A stretch of DNA of 64,000 nt from Loktanella sp. S4079 (GTDB lineage: Bacteria; Pseudomonadota; Alphaproteobacteria; Rhodobacterales; Rhodobacteraceae): contig NZ_JXYE01000006.1 in the NCBI RefSeq assembly GCF_000967725.1, positions 1-64,000 on the forward strand. The letters are read 5' to 3'. Of this stretch, positions 1 to 8,075 are shown piece after piece; position 1 is the stretch's first letter; each line of letters opens with the position of its first letter. The notes under the pieces were generated by a model. It saw only the letters and a list, made by a program, of their open reading frames with translations, did not search any database and was not told the DNA's origin. Made by a program: the position numbers and the translations under genes.

Positions 1-1
1 G

Positions 2-913
2 CAAACGGTGGGCAATGTGCTAAAACAGCTCGCGAGCGACGACGACGATTTCGATCGCTATCGCGGCCAGCACCCTTATATTTTGGACGCCGATGGGCGC
101 CCCGTTGGGGTTGTTTCATTGCGCGGGCTTTTGACGGCCAAACGGTCGATGCCGCTGACTGACATCATGATCACGCCGATGACGGTTAATGTCGACGCGT
201 CGCTTGAGGCGCTCGACGATATATTTAGTGAGCATCCGTTTCTGGGTATCCCAGTGGTCGAGACCGATGGCCGTCTTGTGGGTGTCGTTTCACGTAGTGC
301 CGTCAGTCAGGCCCTGTTGGAACGTTCAGAAAGCGAAACCCTAAAACTGCAGGGTCTTGTGGGTGACGAACTGCGTTCGATGCCGACTTGGCTCCGTTCA
401 AAACGGCGTCTGGCATGGCTGTCGGCGAATATCGTTCTCAATATCATCGCGGCCTCGGTCATTTCAGCCTACGAAGAAACGCTGACCGCCGTGATTGCTA
501 TCGCGATCTTTTTGCCGATGGTGTCGGATATGTCCGGCTGTTCAGGCAATCAGGCCGTGGGCGTGACCATGCGGGAACTTTCTTTGGGTCTTGTCCGCCC
601 TGTTGATGCGATGCGTGTTTGGCTCAAGGAAATTTCAGTGGGGGTCATCAACGGAATCGCGCTTGGGATTTTGATCGGCCTTGTTGCTTGGATCTGGAAA
701 GGTCAGCCCGCGCTTGGTCTGGTGATCGGCCTTGCCTTAGCGTTGAACACAATGCTTGCTGTTTCGATTGGTGGGGTTGTTCCGCTGCTGTTGAAACGGT
801 TGGGGCAAGACCCTGCAGCAGCGAGCGGCCCACTGCTCACAACTGTTACTGATATGGCTGGGTTCTTTTTTGTTCTCAGCCTTGCCACCCTGATGATGCC
901 TTGGTTGATCTGA
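2..913 (+). CDS. mgtE: Magnesium transporter MgtE, 3' part (5' end outside window)
   Basis: C-terminal two thirds of an MgtE-type Mg2+ channel/transporter of the inner membrane. The reading frame is open to the window edge, so the gene starts upstream; the GTG at 8 is unlikely to be the true start because full MgtE is about 450 residues. Visible first are two CBS repeats (each with a pattern like DGRPVGVVS and DGRLVGVVS), which in this family sense cytosolic Mg2+. After them comes a membrane domain with about five hydrophobic segments, including SGCSGNQA and the late LTTVTD motif that lies in the ion pore in the family. The stop TGA overlaps the ATG of the next gene, so this is the first visible member of an operon of four. 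Identity is firm; only the N-terminal domain is unseen. Confidence 0.93.
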   Translation, partial: QTVGNVLKQLASDDDDFDRYRGQHPYILDADGRPVGVVSLRGLLTAKRSMPLTDIMITPMTVNVDASLEALDDIFSEHPFLGIPVVETDGRLVGVVSRSAVSQALLERSESETLKLQGLVGDELRSMPTWLRSKRRLAWLSANIVLNIIAASVISAYEETLTAVIAIAIFLPMVSDMSGCSGNQAVGVTMRELSLGLVRPVDAMRVWLKEISVGVINGIALGILIGLVAWIWKGQPALGLVIGLALALNTMLAVSIGGVVPLLLKRLGQDPAAASGPLLTTVTDMAGFFFVLSLATLMMPWLI

Positions 914-1383
914 TGACACAAAAGACAAAGCTGAAACTGCCCAAGCCAGAGCTTTCCGTTATCGGCTGGATGGAGATGGTTGGTCTGCCTGAGATTGGCC
1001 TAAACAGTATAAAAGCGAAAATTGATACCGGTGCGCGCACCTCTGCGCTGCACGCACTGAATATTGAGCCATTCGATCAAGACGGAGAAACATGGGTGCG
1101 TTTTCAAGCGCAGCTTTCTGACGATGCTCCGACACAATGGGTGGAAACGCCGCTTCATGATCAACGGCTCATCAAGAACACAAGCGGCATCCCAGAAGAG
1201 CGATATGTCATCCGAACGCACATCGCGCTTGGCAGCCAATCATGGCCTATCGCAGTGTCTCTGACGGATCGCAGAAATATGCGGTTCCCCATGATTGTCG
1301 GCCGCTCTGCCCTGAAAAAGCGCAACATCGCTGTGCACACACGGCGCGCCTACTTAACGACCGCAAAACCCAACAACACTTGA
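913..1383 (+). CDS. RimK-associated ATP-dependent zinc protease family protein (retropepsin-like)
   Basis: 156-residue protein of the family annotated as ATP-dependent zinc protease (PF05618), which has a retropepsin-like fold. The key motif DTGARTSALHA with Asp near residue 38 is clear, and the C-terminal half holds the conserved R-x-P-M-I-V-G-R-x-L/A-L pattern. I chose ATG 913, which overlaps the mgtE stop (TGATG), over the TTG at 901. It lies between mgtE and rimK; in pseudomonads a related gene (rimB) sits beside rimK and its product interacts with RimK. The same role is inferred here from linkage. Protease activity of this family is poorly established, so the function is a family label rather than a proven reaction. 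Confidence 0.88.
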   Translation: MTQKTKLKLPKPELSVIGWMEMVGLPEIGLNSIKAKIDTGARTSALHALNIEPFDQDGETWVRFQAQLSDDAPTQWVETPLHDQRLIKNTSGIPEERYVIRTHIALGSQSWPIAVSLTDRRNMRFPMIVGRSALKKRNIAVHTRRAYLTTAKPNNT

Positions 1384-1402
1384 CCGCGGAAAGGATTTCT
1401 AA

Positions 1403-2308
1403 ATGAAAATCGCAATGCTCGCACGGAATGCCGAACTTTATTCGCATAGACGTCTCAAGCAGGCTGCAGAGGAACGCGGCCACACCTTGCAAATCATCAA
1501 CACGCTACGCTGCTATATGAACATCGCGTCGCGGCGACCTGAGATTTACTACAATGGTGAAAAGCTCGAGGGCTTTGACGCGGTTATTCCGCGGATCGGT
1601 GCATCGGTTACGTTTTACGGTCTGGCGGTTCTGCGCCAATTCGAAATGATGGGCACCTTTCCTTTGAATGAAAGCGTCGCCATCGGCCGTAGCCGCGATA
1701 AACTACGCTCTATGCAATTGTTGGCGCGTGATGGCATTGGCCTGCCCGTGACGACCTTTGCGCACGACCCGAAACAGACCGAAGAAGTGCTAGAGCTGGC
1801 TGGCGGTGCACCCGTCGTGATTAAACTTCTCGAAGGAACCCAAGGGATCGGCGTTGTGCTGGCTGACACCAAACGCTCTGCCACCTCTGTGGTCGAGGCG
1901 TTCCGTGGTGCGGGCGTCAACATCCTGCTACAAGAATTCATCAAAGAAGCAGGTGGCACCGACATCCGCGCCATCGTCGTTGGTGGTCGTGTGATTGCAG
2001 CGATGAAGCGCACAGGTGCCGAAGGTGATTTCCGTTCAAATCTCCACCGTGGCGGATCGGCCAAACTTATCAAACTGTCACCCGAGGAACGCTCAACCGC
2101 TGTTCGCGCAGCGAAATCCATGGGCTTGAACGTCTGTGGTGTGGACATGTTGCGTGCCAATCACGGCCCAGTCGTGATGGAGGTCAACTCTTCGCCGGGG
2201 CTAGAAGGCGTCGAAAAGGCGACCGGTTTGGACGTCGCGGGCAAAATCATCGAATACATCGAGAAATCCGCGAAACCCGGTGCAACCCGTACAAAGGGTA
2301 AAGGTTGA
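1403..2308 (+). CDS. rimK: RimK, ribosomal protein S6--L-glutamate ligase
   Basis: 301-residue ATP-grasp ligase matching RimK in length and order. It has an N-terminal alpha/beta domain, the central ATP-grasp region with [17 protein letters not shown] and [12 protein letters not shown], and the C-terminal metal-binding motif [15 protein letters not shown] near residue 265. RimK adds glutamate residues to the C-terminus of ribosomal protein S6 using ATP; it can also make poly-glutamate. It starts 19 bp after the zinc-protease-family gene with a GGAAAGG ribosome binding site, and its stop overlaps the next start (TGATG). Tight packing argues for co-translation with the upstream and downstream genes. 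Confidence 0.93.
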   Translation: MKIAMLARNAELYSHRRLKQAAEERGHTLQIINTLRCYMNIASRRPEIYYNGEKLEGFDAVIPRIGASVTFYGLAVLRQFEMMGTFPLNESVAIGRSRDKLRSMQLLARDGIGLPVTTFAHDPKQTEEVLELAGGAPVVIKLLEGTQGIGVVLADTKRSATSVVEAFRGAGVNILLQEFIKEAGGTDIRAIVVGGRVIAAMKRTGAEGDFRSNLHRGGSAKLIKLSPEERSTAVRAAKSMGLNVCGVDMLRANHGPVVMEVNSSPGLEGVEKATGLDVAGKIIEYIEKSAKPGATRTKGKG

Positions 2309-3351
2309 TGCCAAAGCGCGCTGCGTTCGAAATTGGCGGCCAGTCGGTGACGGCTGGCACCCGCCAAACTGTGCATCTGCCGGTCAGCGTCCTATCGGAC
2401 CACACACCTGTTTCCATGTCTGCACATGTTATTCATGGCAAAGTTTCAGGTCCGACTGTCTTTGTCAGTGCAGGTATTCACGGCGATGAAGTCATCGGCG
2501 TCGAAATCGTTCGTCGGATCCTGAATACGATCAAAGTCGGCTCTCTTCGGGGTACTTTGATAGCTGTGCCAATTGTGAACACCTATGGGTTTATCAACCA
2601 TTCTCGGTATCTGCCTGATCGCCGGGATCTAAATCGTTCCTTTCCGGGCAGCGAAGGTGGCTCGCTTGCTTCGCGGTTGGCCCATCTGTTTCTGAATGAA
2701 ATCGTCGCGCGTTCTGACCTGGGCATCGACCTGCATTCTGCCGCGGTCCATCGGACCAACTTGCCTCAGATCCGGATATCTCCGGACAACCCTGTTACGG
2801 CTGAATTGGCAGAGGTCTTTGGCGCACCAGTTATCCTCAAATCGCCACTACGCGAGGGATCGCTGCGTGGCGAAGCCAAGGAGTTAGGCAAAGACGTTCT
2901 GCTTTATGAGGCGGGTGAAGGTCTGCGCTTTGACGAGATGTCAGCGCGTGCTGGCGTCGCTGGGATTATGCGCGTCCTGCGCCATCTGAAAATGGTGCCC
3001 GCGCGCGGTATCTCTAAACCGAAATCCAGCCCGCACTATTGCCAATCAAGCAAATGGCTGCGCGCACCTGTCGGTGGACTGCTCAGGACGTTCAAAGCCG
3101 ATGGCGACGTCGTCAAACCCGGAGAGGTGATGGCAATCGTCTCTGATCCATTTGGCGAAAGCGAAATGGAAATTGTGTCTCCATTTCGGGGTATCGTGAT
3201 CGGACGCGCTGTCATGCCGATCGTAAACGAAGGCGACGCCGTCTTTCACCTAGCGAAAGTGAAATCAATGCAAGGTGTTGAGGATGCCGTCGAAGACCTG
3301 CAAACACAGCTGAGCGAAGACCCCTTGTTCGACGAGGATGAGATCATCTGA
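2308..3351 (+). CDS. Succinylglutamate desuccinylase/aspartoacylase family protein
   Basis: 347-residue zinc carboxypeptidase-like deacylase of the AstE/AspA group. It shows the zinc-ligand motif GIHGDE near residues 56-61, the substrate-binding pattern DRRDLNRSFPG, and IDLHSAA with the third zinc ligand. The last ~90 residues form a biotinyl/lipoyl-like beta domain (GGLLRTFKADGDVVKPGE and a later SPFRGIVIG), typical of the long bacterial members. ATG 2308 overlaps the rimK stop. The gene set rimK plus this deacylase suggests, by inference only, a role in removing or processing glutamyl or acyl groups on the RimK product; the true substrate is unknown. About 195 bp of non-coding sequence follows. 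Confidence 0.88.
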   Translation: MPKRAAFEIGGQSVTAGTRQTVHLPVSVLSDHTPVSMSAHVIHGKVSGPTVFVSAGIHGDEVIGVEIVRRILNTIKVGSLRGTLIAVPIVNTYGFINHSRYLPDRRDLNRSFPGSEGGSLASRLAHLFLNEIVARSDLGIDLHSAAVHRTNLPQIRISPDNPVTAELAEVFGAPVILKSPLREGSLRGEAKELGKDVLLYEAGEGLRFDEMSARAGVAGIMRVLRHLKMVPARGISKPKSSPHYCQSSKWLRAPVGGLLRTFKADGDVVKPGEVMAIVSDPFGESEMEIVSPFRGIVIGRAVMPIVNEGDAVFHLAKVKSMQGVEDAVEDLQTQLSEDPLFDEDEII

Positions 3352-3546
3352 TCGGGTACCTTTGCGCGCTACACAAAATGTCAAAATCGACCGCTTGTTT
3401 CACCGGGGGAAACGGCTGTTTTTGAACGCGCAAAGGCCAAACCGCGATTGCGGCGGTATCCAAAAGAACATGTTGTTTAATTCTAGGTTCATTCGTAGTT
3501 GATAAAAAGCGAGTCTTCGCAACCCTTTATAAAGTGACCACCACTC

Positions 3547-4647
3547 ATGGCGACTACATTTACGGTTTTCTCATTAGGAAACCTCGCGGACATTGATACG
3601 CGAGAAGGCAATACCGAAGCTGAAAACGCACAAGCTCTTGTCGGGCTTACGTTTGGCGGAACAAATAACGCGCTGCTAAATAACGCGCGGACGTTTTCCC
3701 CAGGTTCGACTGGTTATGGCGGCGGAACAAATAACGCCTACGATATGGATAACTCTCCTGCGGAGACGTTCAGGATCGATGGCGGCCCCAATCAGACATT
3801 TGACGGGACAGCGATTTACAACGCGACCATCACCTACATCGATGGCACGACGGCACAAATCACAGCCGTCATGTTTCAAGATACCAACGGCAATGCCTAT
3901 CTGGCACCAGAGTTTTCGCCAAATACCGATCAAGCCGCGCTCGAGGCTGGGCCAATTCGGTCGATTACTTTCGACAGCCTCAACAGGAATACGAGCCTAA
4001 GTGGCCTTGCCGGAGATCGGCAAACTTGGGACTATGTCACCTGTTACCTAGACGGGACACGTATTCACACTCCCACTGGTGAAACCAATATCGAAGATCT
4101 TGCAGTTGGCGACGTTGTTACGACACGCGATAACGGTCCTCAGACGATCAGATGGATTGGCGTGGCGCGGGTCAAAGCAACTGGAAAACTTGCACCCGTC
4201 AAAATCTCACGCGGCGCACTTGGCAAGAACCTTCCTGCGCGGGATTTGTATGTCTCGCGTCAGCACAGGATGCTTGTGAACTCCAAAATCGCCGCAAAAA
4301 TGTTTGGCCAATCAGAAGTTCTTGTTCCCGCCATTAAACTTGTAGGCCTGCCCGGAGTAGACGTAGAAGAGCGCACAACAGAAGTGACCTATTACCACCT
4401 TCTGCTTGATCGCCACGAAGTGATCTACGCCGAAAGCACACCAAGCGAGTCATTCTTCACTGGCCCCGGCGCACTGGCCGCGCTCGACGAGGATACGCTT
4501 GCCGAAATGCACGCGCTTTTTCCTGATGTCATGGCAGAGGCTGCCAAAAGTGCGCGGCAAATTGTTCAAGGCAAGCGCCTCGAGAAGTTCGTCCAACGCC
4601 ATGTATCAAATAGCAAAGCGCTGGTCGAAACAACCAGACCCAACTAG
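3547..4647 (+). CDS. Hint (hedgehog/intein) domain-containing protein
   Basis: 366 residues in two parts. Residues 1-165 are rich in Asn, Thr and Gly, have no recognised catalytic motif and no Sec signal peptide. From Cys166 a Hint_2-type domain begins: CYLDGTRIHTPTGETNIEDL, then GDVVTTRDNGPQTIRWIG and the later VSRQHRMLV block with the conserved His. In the hedgehog/intein fold the first Cys does the N-S acyl shift, so the protein may cleave itself or form an ester at residue 165/166. Such proteins are common in Rhodobacterales, often secreted by type I systems, but no C-terminal GGxGxD repeats are seen here. It is monocistronic, with a strong hairpin downstream at 4790-4824. Confidence 0.88.
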   Translation: MATTFTVFSLGNLADIDTREGNTEAENAQALVGLTFGGTNNALLNNARTFSPGSTGYGGGTNNAYDMDNSPAETFRIDGGPNQTFDGTAIYNATITYIDGTTAQITAVMFQDTNGNAYLAPEFSPNTDQAALEAGPIRSITFDSLNRNTSLSGLAGDRQTWDYVTCYLDGTRIHTPTGETNIEDLAVGDVVTTRDNGPQTIRWIGVARVKATGKLAPVKISRGALGKNLPARDLYVSRQHRMLVNSKIAAKMFGQSEVLVPAIKLVGLPGVDVEERTTEVTYYHLLLDRHEVIYAESTPSESFFTGPGALAALDEDTLAEMHALFPDVMAEAAKSARQIVQGKRLEKFVQRHVSNSKALVETTRPN

Positions 4648-4789
4648 GCGTTTGTCGCATCCTGCACGTGCCTCGATTGGGGTCTGGAGCGTATTTTCTC
4701 AGCATTACCCTTGGGCCAACGTTAACCATAAATCATCTGCACTGTCGCGGTGATTTCTTCGCGCATGTTTTTTTCTCCTGTGAAATGTG

Positions 4790-4830
4790 CAACGCGCCGC
4801 TCTGCAGTTGCAGGCGGCGCGTTGTGTTTT
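4790..4830. terminator. Bidirectional terminator hairpin
   Basis: A perfect 11-bp inverted repeat, CAACGCGCCGC (4790-4800) and GCGGCGCGTTG (4814-4824), with a 13-nt loop and TGTTTT after it on the plus strand. It lies between the convergent Hint-domain gene and the DUF3768 gene, so it can end both transcripts. Confidence 0.8.
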
Positions 4831-4847
4831 ATGTTGGGATGATCGGC

Positions 4848-5216
4848 TCAGTATTCCGATGGCAGTAAGATCGTCATCACGCGCCGTGTCAGCGCGGTGT
4901 CCTCAGGTTTTTCTGAACCCGCAGCGTAGTTTGCGTCGTACAAATCGATCTTGAACCAAACTTTGGTGTCCACGCCGCTCACTTTCACCGTGATTTCACC
5001 AAAGTCGTGCAATCCGTAGGGATCGTTGTCGTTTGAGAGCGAATCGAACAAGATGATCGCGGATTGAATGTTCATCAACACGAGCGCATCGAAAGCGGCA
5101 ACACCTTGCGTCATTACGATCTGTCCGGGCACGCGCGGGGTTTGGCCATATGAGCGGCGGAATTCATCGTTCTGTCGGGCGATCTCGGCGTTGATGGTTT
5201 CTTGGACGGAAGTCAT
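4848..5216 (-). CDS. DUF3768 domain-containing protein
   Basis: 122-residue cytosolic protein of the DUF3768 family. Typical features are the N-terminal N-D-x-F-R-R segment, GQIVMTQGV, the acidic stretch NDNDPYGLHDFG, a KIDLYD block, and the C-terminal RRVMTILLPSEY, which ends the protein as usual for the family. The function is unknown. The family is widespread in alphaproteobacteria, often on plasmids or integrated elements. The ATG overlaps the stop of a partial reading frame upstream (ATGA), so it was probably the second gene of an operon whose first gene is now truncated. Confidence 0.85.
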   Translation of the reverse strand: MTSVQETINAEIARQNDEFRRSYGQTPRVPGQIVMTQGVAAFDALVLMNIQSAIILFDSLSNDNDPYGLHDFGEITVKVSGVDTKVWFKIDLYDANYAAGSEKPEDTALTRRVMTILLPSEY

Positions 5217-5398
5217 TGGATGCCCCCCTGCCCTGCCGCTTCACAGGCTTTTGTCCCGAAGCGGGGCCAATCTCGGATGTATTTCAGTCCCCCGACCGCA
5301 TCTTCGATCTCTACAGGTTCCCCAATCATTGCTTCCCACTTGCGCAAAAACGTATGGGCATCGCAATCTTCCTCGAGGGCAATAAGTTCGCCACTTAG
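5213..5398 (-). pseudogene. 3' remnant of a small gene upstream of DUF3768
   Basis: Reading the minus strand from about 5398, an open frame of ~60 residues ends with TGA overlapping the DUF3768 start. Visible segments are ELIALEEDCDAHTFLRKWE and GGLKYIRDWPRFGTKACEA. It has no start codon or ribosome binding site at its 5' end and runs directly into the end of the truncated dapA-like gene at 5395-5398. I read it as the C-terminal piece of a gene cut by a deletion or insertion junction near 5398. The family is not recognised. Confidence 0.5.
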
Positions 5399-6114
5399 GT
5401 CTCGGTAGTCGCCTGTGCCTCTGCTGCGCCAGCCTCATCACCCGCGTTCACACAGGCAACGATACGCGCCACCACCTCGGGCATCACATTGCCAAGACCC
5501 GAGATACGGCCCCGCGCCCCATGTGTCAGCGCCCAATGCACCAGCTGATCCGGGCCCGAATAGAAGTCAAAGCCTGCCACGTCGCGGCCCACCGCCATAT
5601 AGTCTTTCAAGATCTGCTGCGCGCCACCGGAATCCTTGGTCCCGGCGATATTGTCATGCAGGGCCAGCTGCTTGGCCGTCTCCGGTTCGATGTGATTCAG
5701 CGTGCGCGCCGGGATGTCGTAGAAGTAAATCGGCGTCTCAACCGCGTCCGCCACGCCGCTAAAGTGCCAGATCATCCCATCCTGAGAGCAGTCGATAAAG
5801 AACGGCGTGATCACCACGATGGCAACGACGGCGAGCTTGTCAAATTCCCGCGCCAAGGCAACGGTCTCAAAGGTCGCGGGCATTCCGGCGTTGGCGAAGA
5901 CACGGGCGCGGCCGGCGACTTCCTCGATCACCTCGGCACATAGCCGCACCTTCACATCGAATGTCAGAGCGCTGAAATCGCCGTTGGTCCCGGCGCACAT
6001 GATGTGGTTGCCGGCGGCCACCTGGCGGCGCACCTGCGCTCGGGTAGCGAAATAGTTGATCGTCTCGTCATCGTTGAAACAGGTGACGAGGGCGACAAAT
6101 ACCTCTTTGGTCAT
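5395..6114 (-). pseudogene. Dihydrodipicolinate synthase/N-acetylneuraminate lyase family, C-terminally truncated
   Basis: 239 residues of a DapA-superfamily class I aldolase; the family is usually about 290-300. The catalytic Tyr is in PIYFYDIPAR, the Schiff-base Lys in IAGTKDSGG, and the N-terminal GTNGDFSALT block (normally GTTGE) is present. The protein stops after about residue 239, so roughly the last 50 residues are missing, and it abuts an unrelated fragment at ~5398. The ATG overlaps the stop of the pdxA-like fragment. PdxA2-like plus DapA-like pairs under LacI control are known for four-carbon acid sugars, so this was probably a sugar-acid aldolase rather than lysine biosynthesis. 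Activity is doubtful. Confidence 0.75.
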
Positions 6115-6490
6115 ACCGCCACCTCGCGGTTAGCCCGTGCCGTGCGGGACGCATAATCCAGTGCAAAGAGCATGTTGTCGTGTTTCGCTTTGCTCTGCCC
6201 GGCGATGTCGAAGGCCGTGCCGTGGTCCACCGAACAGCGATCGAGCGACAGGCCCAGAGAGACGTTCACTGCCGTGTCAAAAGCCGACAGCTTCACCGGG
6301 ATATGCCCTTGGTCGTGATATTGTGCGATCACCAAATCAAAGGCCCCCTCGTAGGCCCGATAATAGCAGGTGTCCTCAGGCACGGCGCCGGTGAAGTCGA
6401 TTCCTTCGGCGCGGGCGGACCTCACCGCCGGGGCCACATGGGCGTCGTCCTCATGGCCGAACAGGCCGCCTTCGGCGCGCTCTCGGCCGT
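6111..6490 (-). pseudogene. PdxA-family dehydrogenase, C-terminal fragment
   Basis: The last ~120 residues of a PdxA (4-hydroxythreonine-4-phosphate dehydrogenase) family protein, normally about 330. Recognisable are [16 protein letters not shown], the metal/substrate block [11 protein letters not shown], and the closing [13 protein letters not shown]. The frame runs back on the minus strand to about 6490, where similarity ends and the plus-strand lacI-like fragment begins. NAD-binding and N-terminal parts are gone, so it cannot be an active enzyme. It is translationally coupled to the dapA-like gene (ATGA at 6111-6114). Confidence 0.75.
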
Positions 6491-6752
6491 TGCAGAGTGC
6501 GGCCTGTCAGTGCCGCGGGACATTTCGCTGGTTGGCTACAACGACATCCCACTGGCCTCCGGGCTACCGGTGCCGCTGACCTCGGTCAGTGCGCCCTTTG
6601 ATCAAGTGGCCCAAGCCGCGCCGCGCCTGCTGCTCGACGACACGCCAGACACGCCGGTCCAGCGGTTCAGCCCGATGCTAATCCCACGCGCCTCGTCCCG
6701 AACTCCTGATACGTCATCCAATACGGGAAAACCCAGTTATCGGCGACTATGA
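6455..6752 (+). pseudogene. LacI-family regulator, C-terminal fragment
   Basis: About 90 residues matching the end of a LacI/GalR repressor: [25 protein letters not shown] followed by LTSVSAPFDQVAQAA and a terminal PRASS. The helix-turn-helix and most of the effector domain are absent. It faces the pdxA-dapA remnant with the junction near 6455-6490; the exact edge is unclear because the two fragments touch and may overlap on opposite strands. It probably regulated the same lost sugar-acid operon. Confidence 0.65.
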
Positions 6753-6895
6753 TGGCAAACCTAGTTGATGGGTTTTGATGTTCTTACGGGACTATGCGTC
6801 TGTCATTAAAAGCCGGAGAAGGGGAAGCCCGGGGTACCGGGCTCAAAAGGATAGATAGAGCCTCCTCAGGGACCGGCGTGACAACGATCCTGATC

Positions 6896-7153
6896 ATGGC
6901 CAAGACCCGCTCGAAACCCAACACCTCAAAGAAGTCCGAAGCCGTTGGATCGGCTGCGCCTGACCGCGCCGCCGACATCCGGACGATCCCGCTCAACGTC
7001 CGCAAAGTGGCCGCAATCGCCAACCACGAAGCTGAATGCTTTGCCAACATCCGCGAGACCGGCATCAAGCGAAACTTGCTAGTTCATGCGCCGTCTGAGA
7101 CACGTTTTGCGGTCGATGACGGCATCATTCCTGTTGACCACCTGGTACCCTGA
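6896..7153 (+). CDS. Hypothetical small protein
   Basis: 85-residue reading frame with a basic N-terminus (AKTRSKPNTSKKSEA) and no signal peptide or membrane segment. It ends 2 bp before the metE-like fragment. The family is not recognised, no good ribosome binding site is evident, and it sits among pseudogenes, so it may itself be a remnant. Confidence 0.3.
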   Translation: MAKTRSKPNTSKKSEAVGSAAPDRAADIRTIPLNVRKVAAIANHEAECFANIRETGIKRNLLVHAPSETRFAVDDGIIPVDHLVP

Positions 7154-7155
7154 CT

Positions 7156-7500
7156 ATGGACCGGAAAAAGACACTCGGCAACGAATGGCGCCAATACGAG
7201 TAGACCTTCCCGATGATCCAGCAATCCAGCATCGGGATGGTTTCGCCGGAATATCATAAGTCGCATCTGCAGCTGGATCTGATCGCGTTGACCTGCGGCA
7301 AGAAGGTAATGGTAGGGGCGATCGACGTCGCCGCGAACACGATCAAAACGCCGAAATTCGTCTATGTCGACAAACTCTGCCCCTTCACCAACTGCGGGAT
7401 GGCGCCACATTCGCGCGATGTCACGCGCGGCAAACTCGGCGCACTCAGAACACGCGCTGAGATCGTCCGCAAGCACCTAAGGTACAGACGCCCAGTTTGA
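7156..7500 (+). pseudogene. MetE-like (cobalamin-independent methionine synthase family) C-terminal fragment with nonsense codon
   Basis: About 115 residues resembling the C-terminal catalytic end of MetE-like proteins: a GKKVMVGAIDVAANTIKTP segment, then CPFTNCGMAPHSRDV and RGKLGALRTRAEIVR. The NCGM cysteine is the usual zinc ligand. An in-frame TAG at 7201-7203 interrupts YE-stop-TFPM, where CAG (Gln) would be expected. About ten residues between KTP and the VDKLCP block also seem to be deleted compared with the family pattern. The N-terminal two thirds are absent, so this is a decayed gene. Confidence 0.6.
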
Positions 7501-7568
7501 CGTGGTGAAGCGCAAGAATGAAGGAGACATTCGGACTCCGTGTCAACCACGTGGGCCGCCGGACTAGA

Positions 7569-7976
7569 TCAGATCGACATTTGCACTATCATCTCCACTT
7601 CGATTTGCAGTTCAGGCGATGCGAGCGCCGCCACGCCAACACCCGTGAGACTAGGCTGTGCGCCATCCAGGAACGCAAGAAGCGGGCCCATGCCGACTTG
7701 AATCGTGTCATCATTAAGATCCTTGATGAAGATGCGCATTTGCACGATTTCATCAGGGGTCGCTTGAAGCGCGGCAAGCGCGCTCTGCAGATTTTCGACC
7801 ACGATGGCAGTCTGCTCAGCCAGTGTGTCAGGCGCAGGCGTGCCATCGGCGCGCCAAGCGACTTGTCCGGACACAAACGCCAATCGTCCGGGGTTTGCAA
7901 TTGATATCTGCGAGTAACCGACCTTACTCGCATCCGGCAGTGCATTTGGGTTCAGACGATCTATTGAATAGGTCAT
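7569..7976 (-). CDS. RidA family protein (YjgF/YER057c/UK114)
   Basis: 135-residue RidA-fold protein. The family forms trimers that hydrolyse reactive enamine/imine intermediates or related substrates. Visible blocks are YSQISIANPGRLAFVSGQVAW in the N-terminal half, a central EQTAIVVENLQSALAA helix, and VQMRIFIKDLND followed by the C-terminal ELQIEVEMIV strand. The ATG at 7976 follows a GGAG-type site. It is divergent from a LysR regulator with about 100 bp between the starts, and it is probably that regulator's target. It is not necessarily housekeeping RidA, because it lacks the canonical housekeeping neighbours. Confidence 0.88.
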   Translation of the reverse strand: MTYSIDRLNPNALPDASKVGYSQISIANPGRLAFVSGQVAWRADGTPAPDTLAEQTAIVVENLQSALAALQATPDEIVQMRIFIKDLNDDTIQVGMGPLLAFLDGAQPSLTGVGVAALASPELQIEVEMIVQMSI

Positions 7977-8021
7977 ATTTTTCTCCGTTCGTCGTTTGTG
8001 ATGAGCAGAGATTTAGTTTGG

Positions 8022-8054
8022 TTCGTCGACGAATAGTGATCGCCTCAATGGCGA
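8022..8054. promoter_or_regulatory. Candidate LysR operator between ridA-like and lysR genes
   Basis: A perfect 12-bp palindrome TTCGTCGACGAA (8022-8033) is followed by an imperfect arm pair TCGCC...GGCGA (about 8040-8054). Both are in the ~100-bp divergent promoter region. LysR-type regulators usually bind paired dyads in just this setting. The assignment is by position and symmetry only. Confidence 0.45.
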
Positions 8055-8075
8055 TAGACATGCTACATATCCGTT

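Noticed and set aside
1615..2160. Minus-strand open frame of 181 codons inside rimK
   Set aside because: Antisense artefact of a well-conserved ATP-grasp gene.
5395..6114. Functional lysine-pathway dapA
   Set aside because: Truncated by about 50 residues, coupled to a pdxA fragment, and in a run of pseudogenes.
7084..7476. Minus-strand open frame of 130 codons opposite the metE-like fragment
   Set aside because: The plus strand shows a recognisable family pattern over the same bases; the minus frame has no family motif or ribosome binding site.
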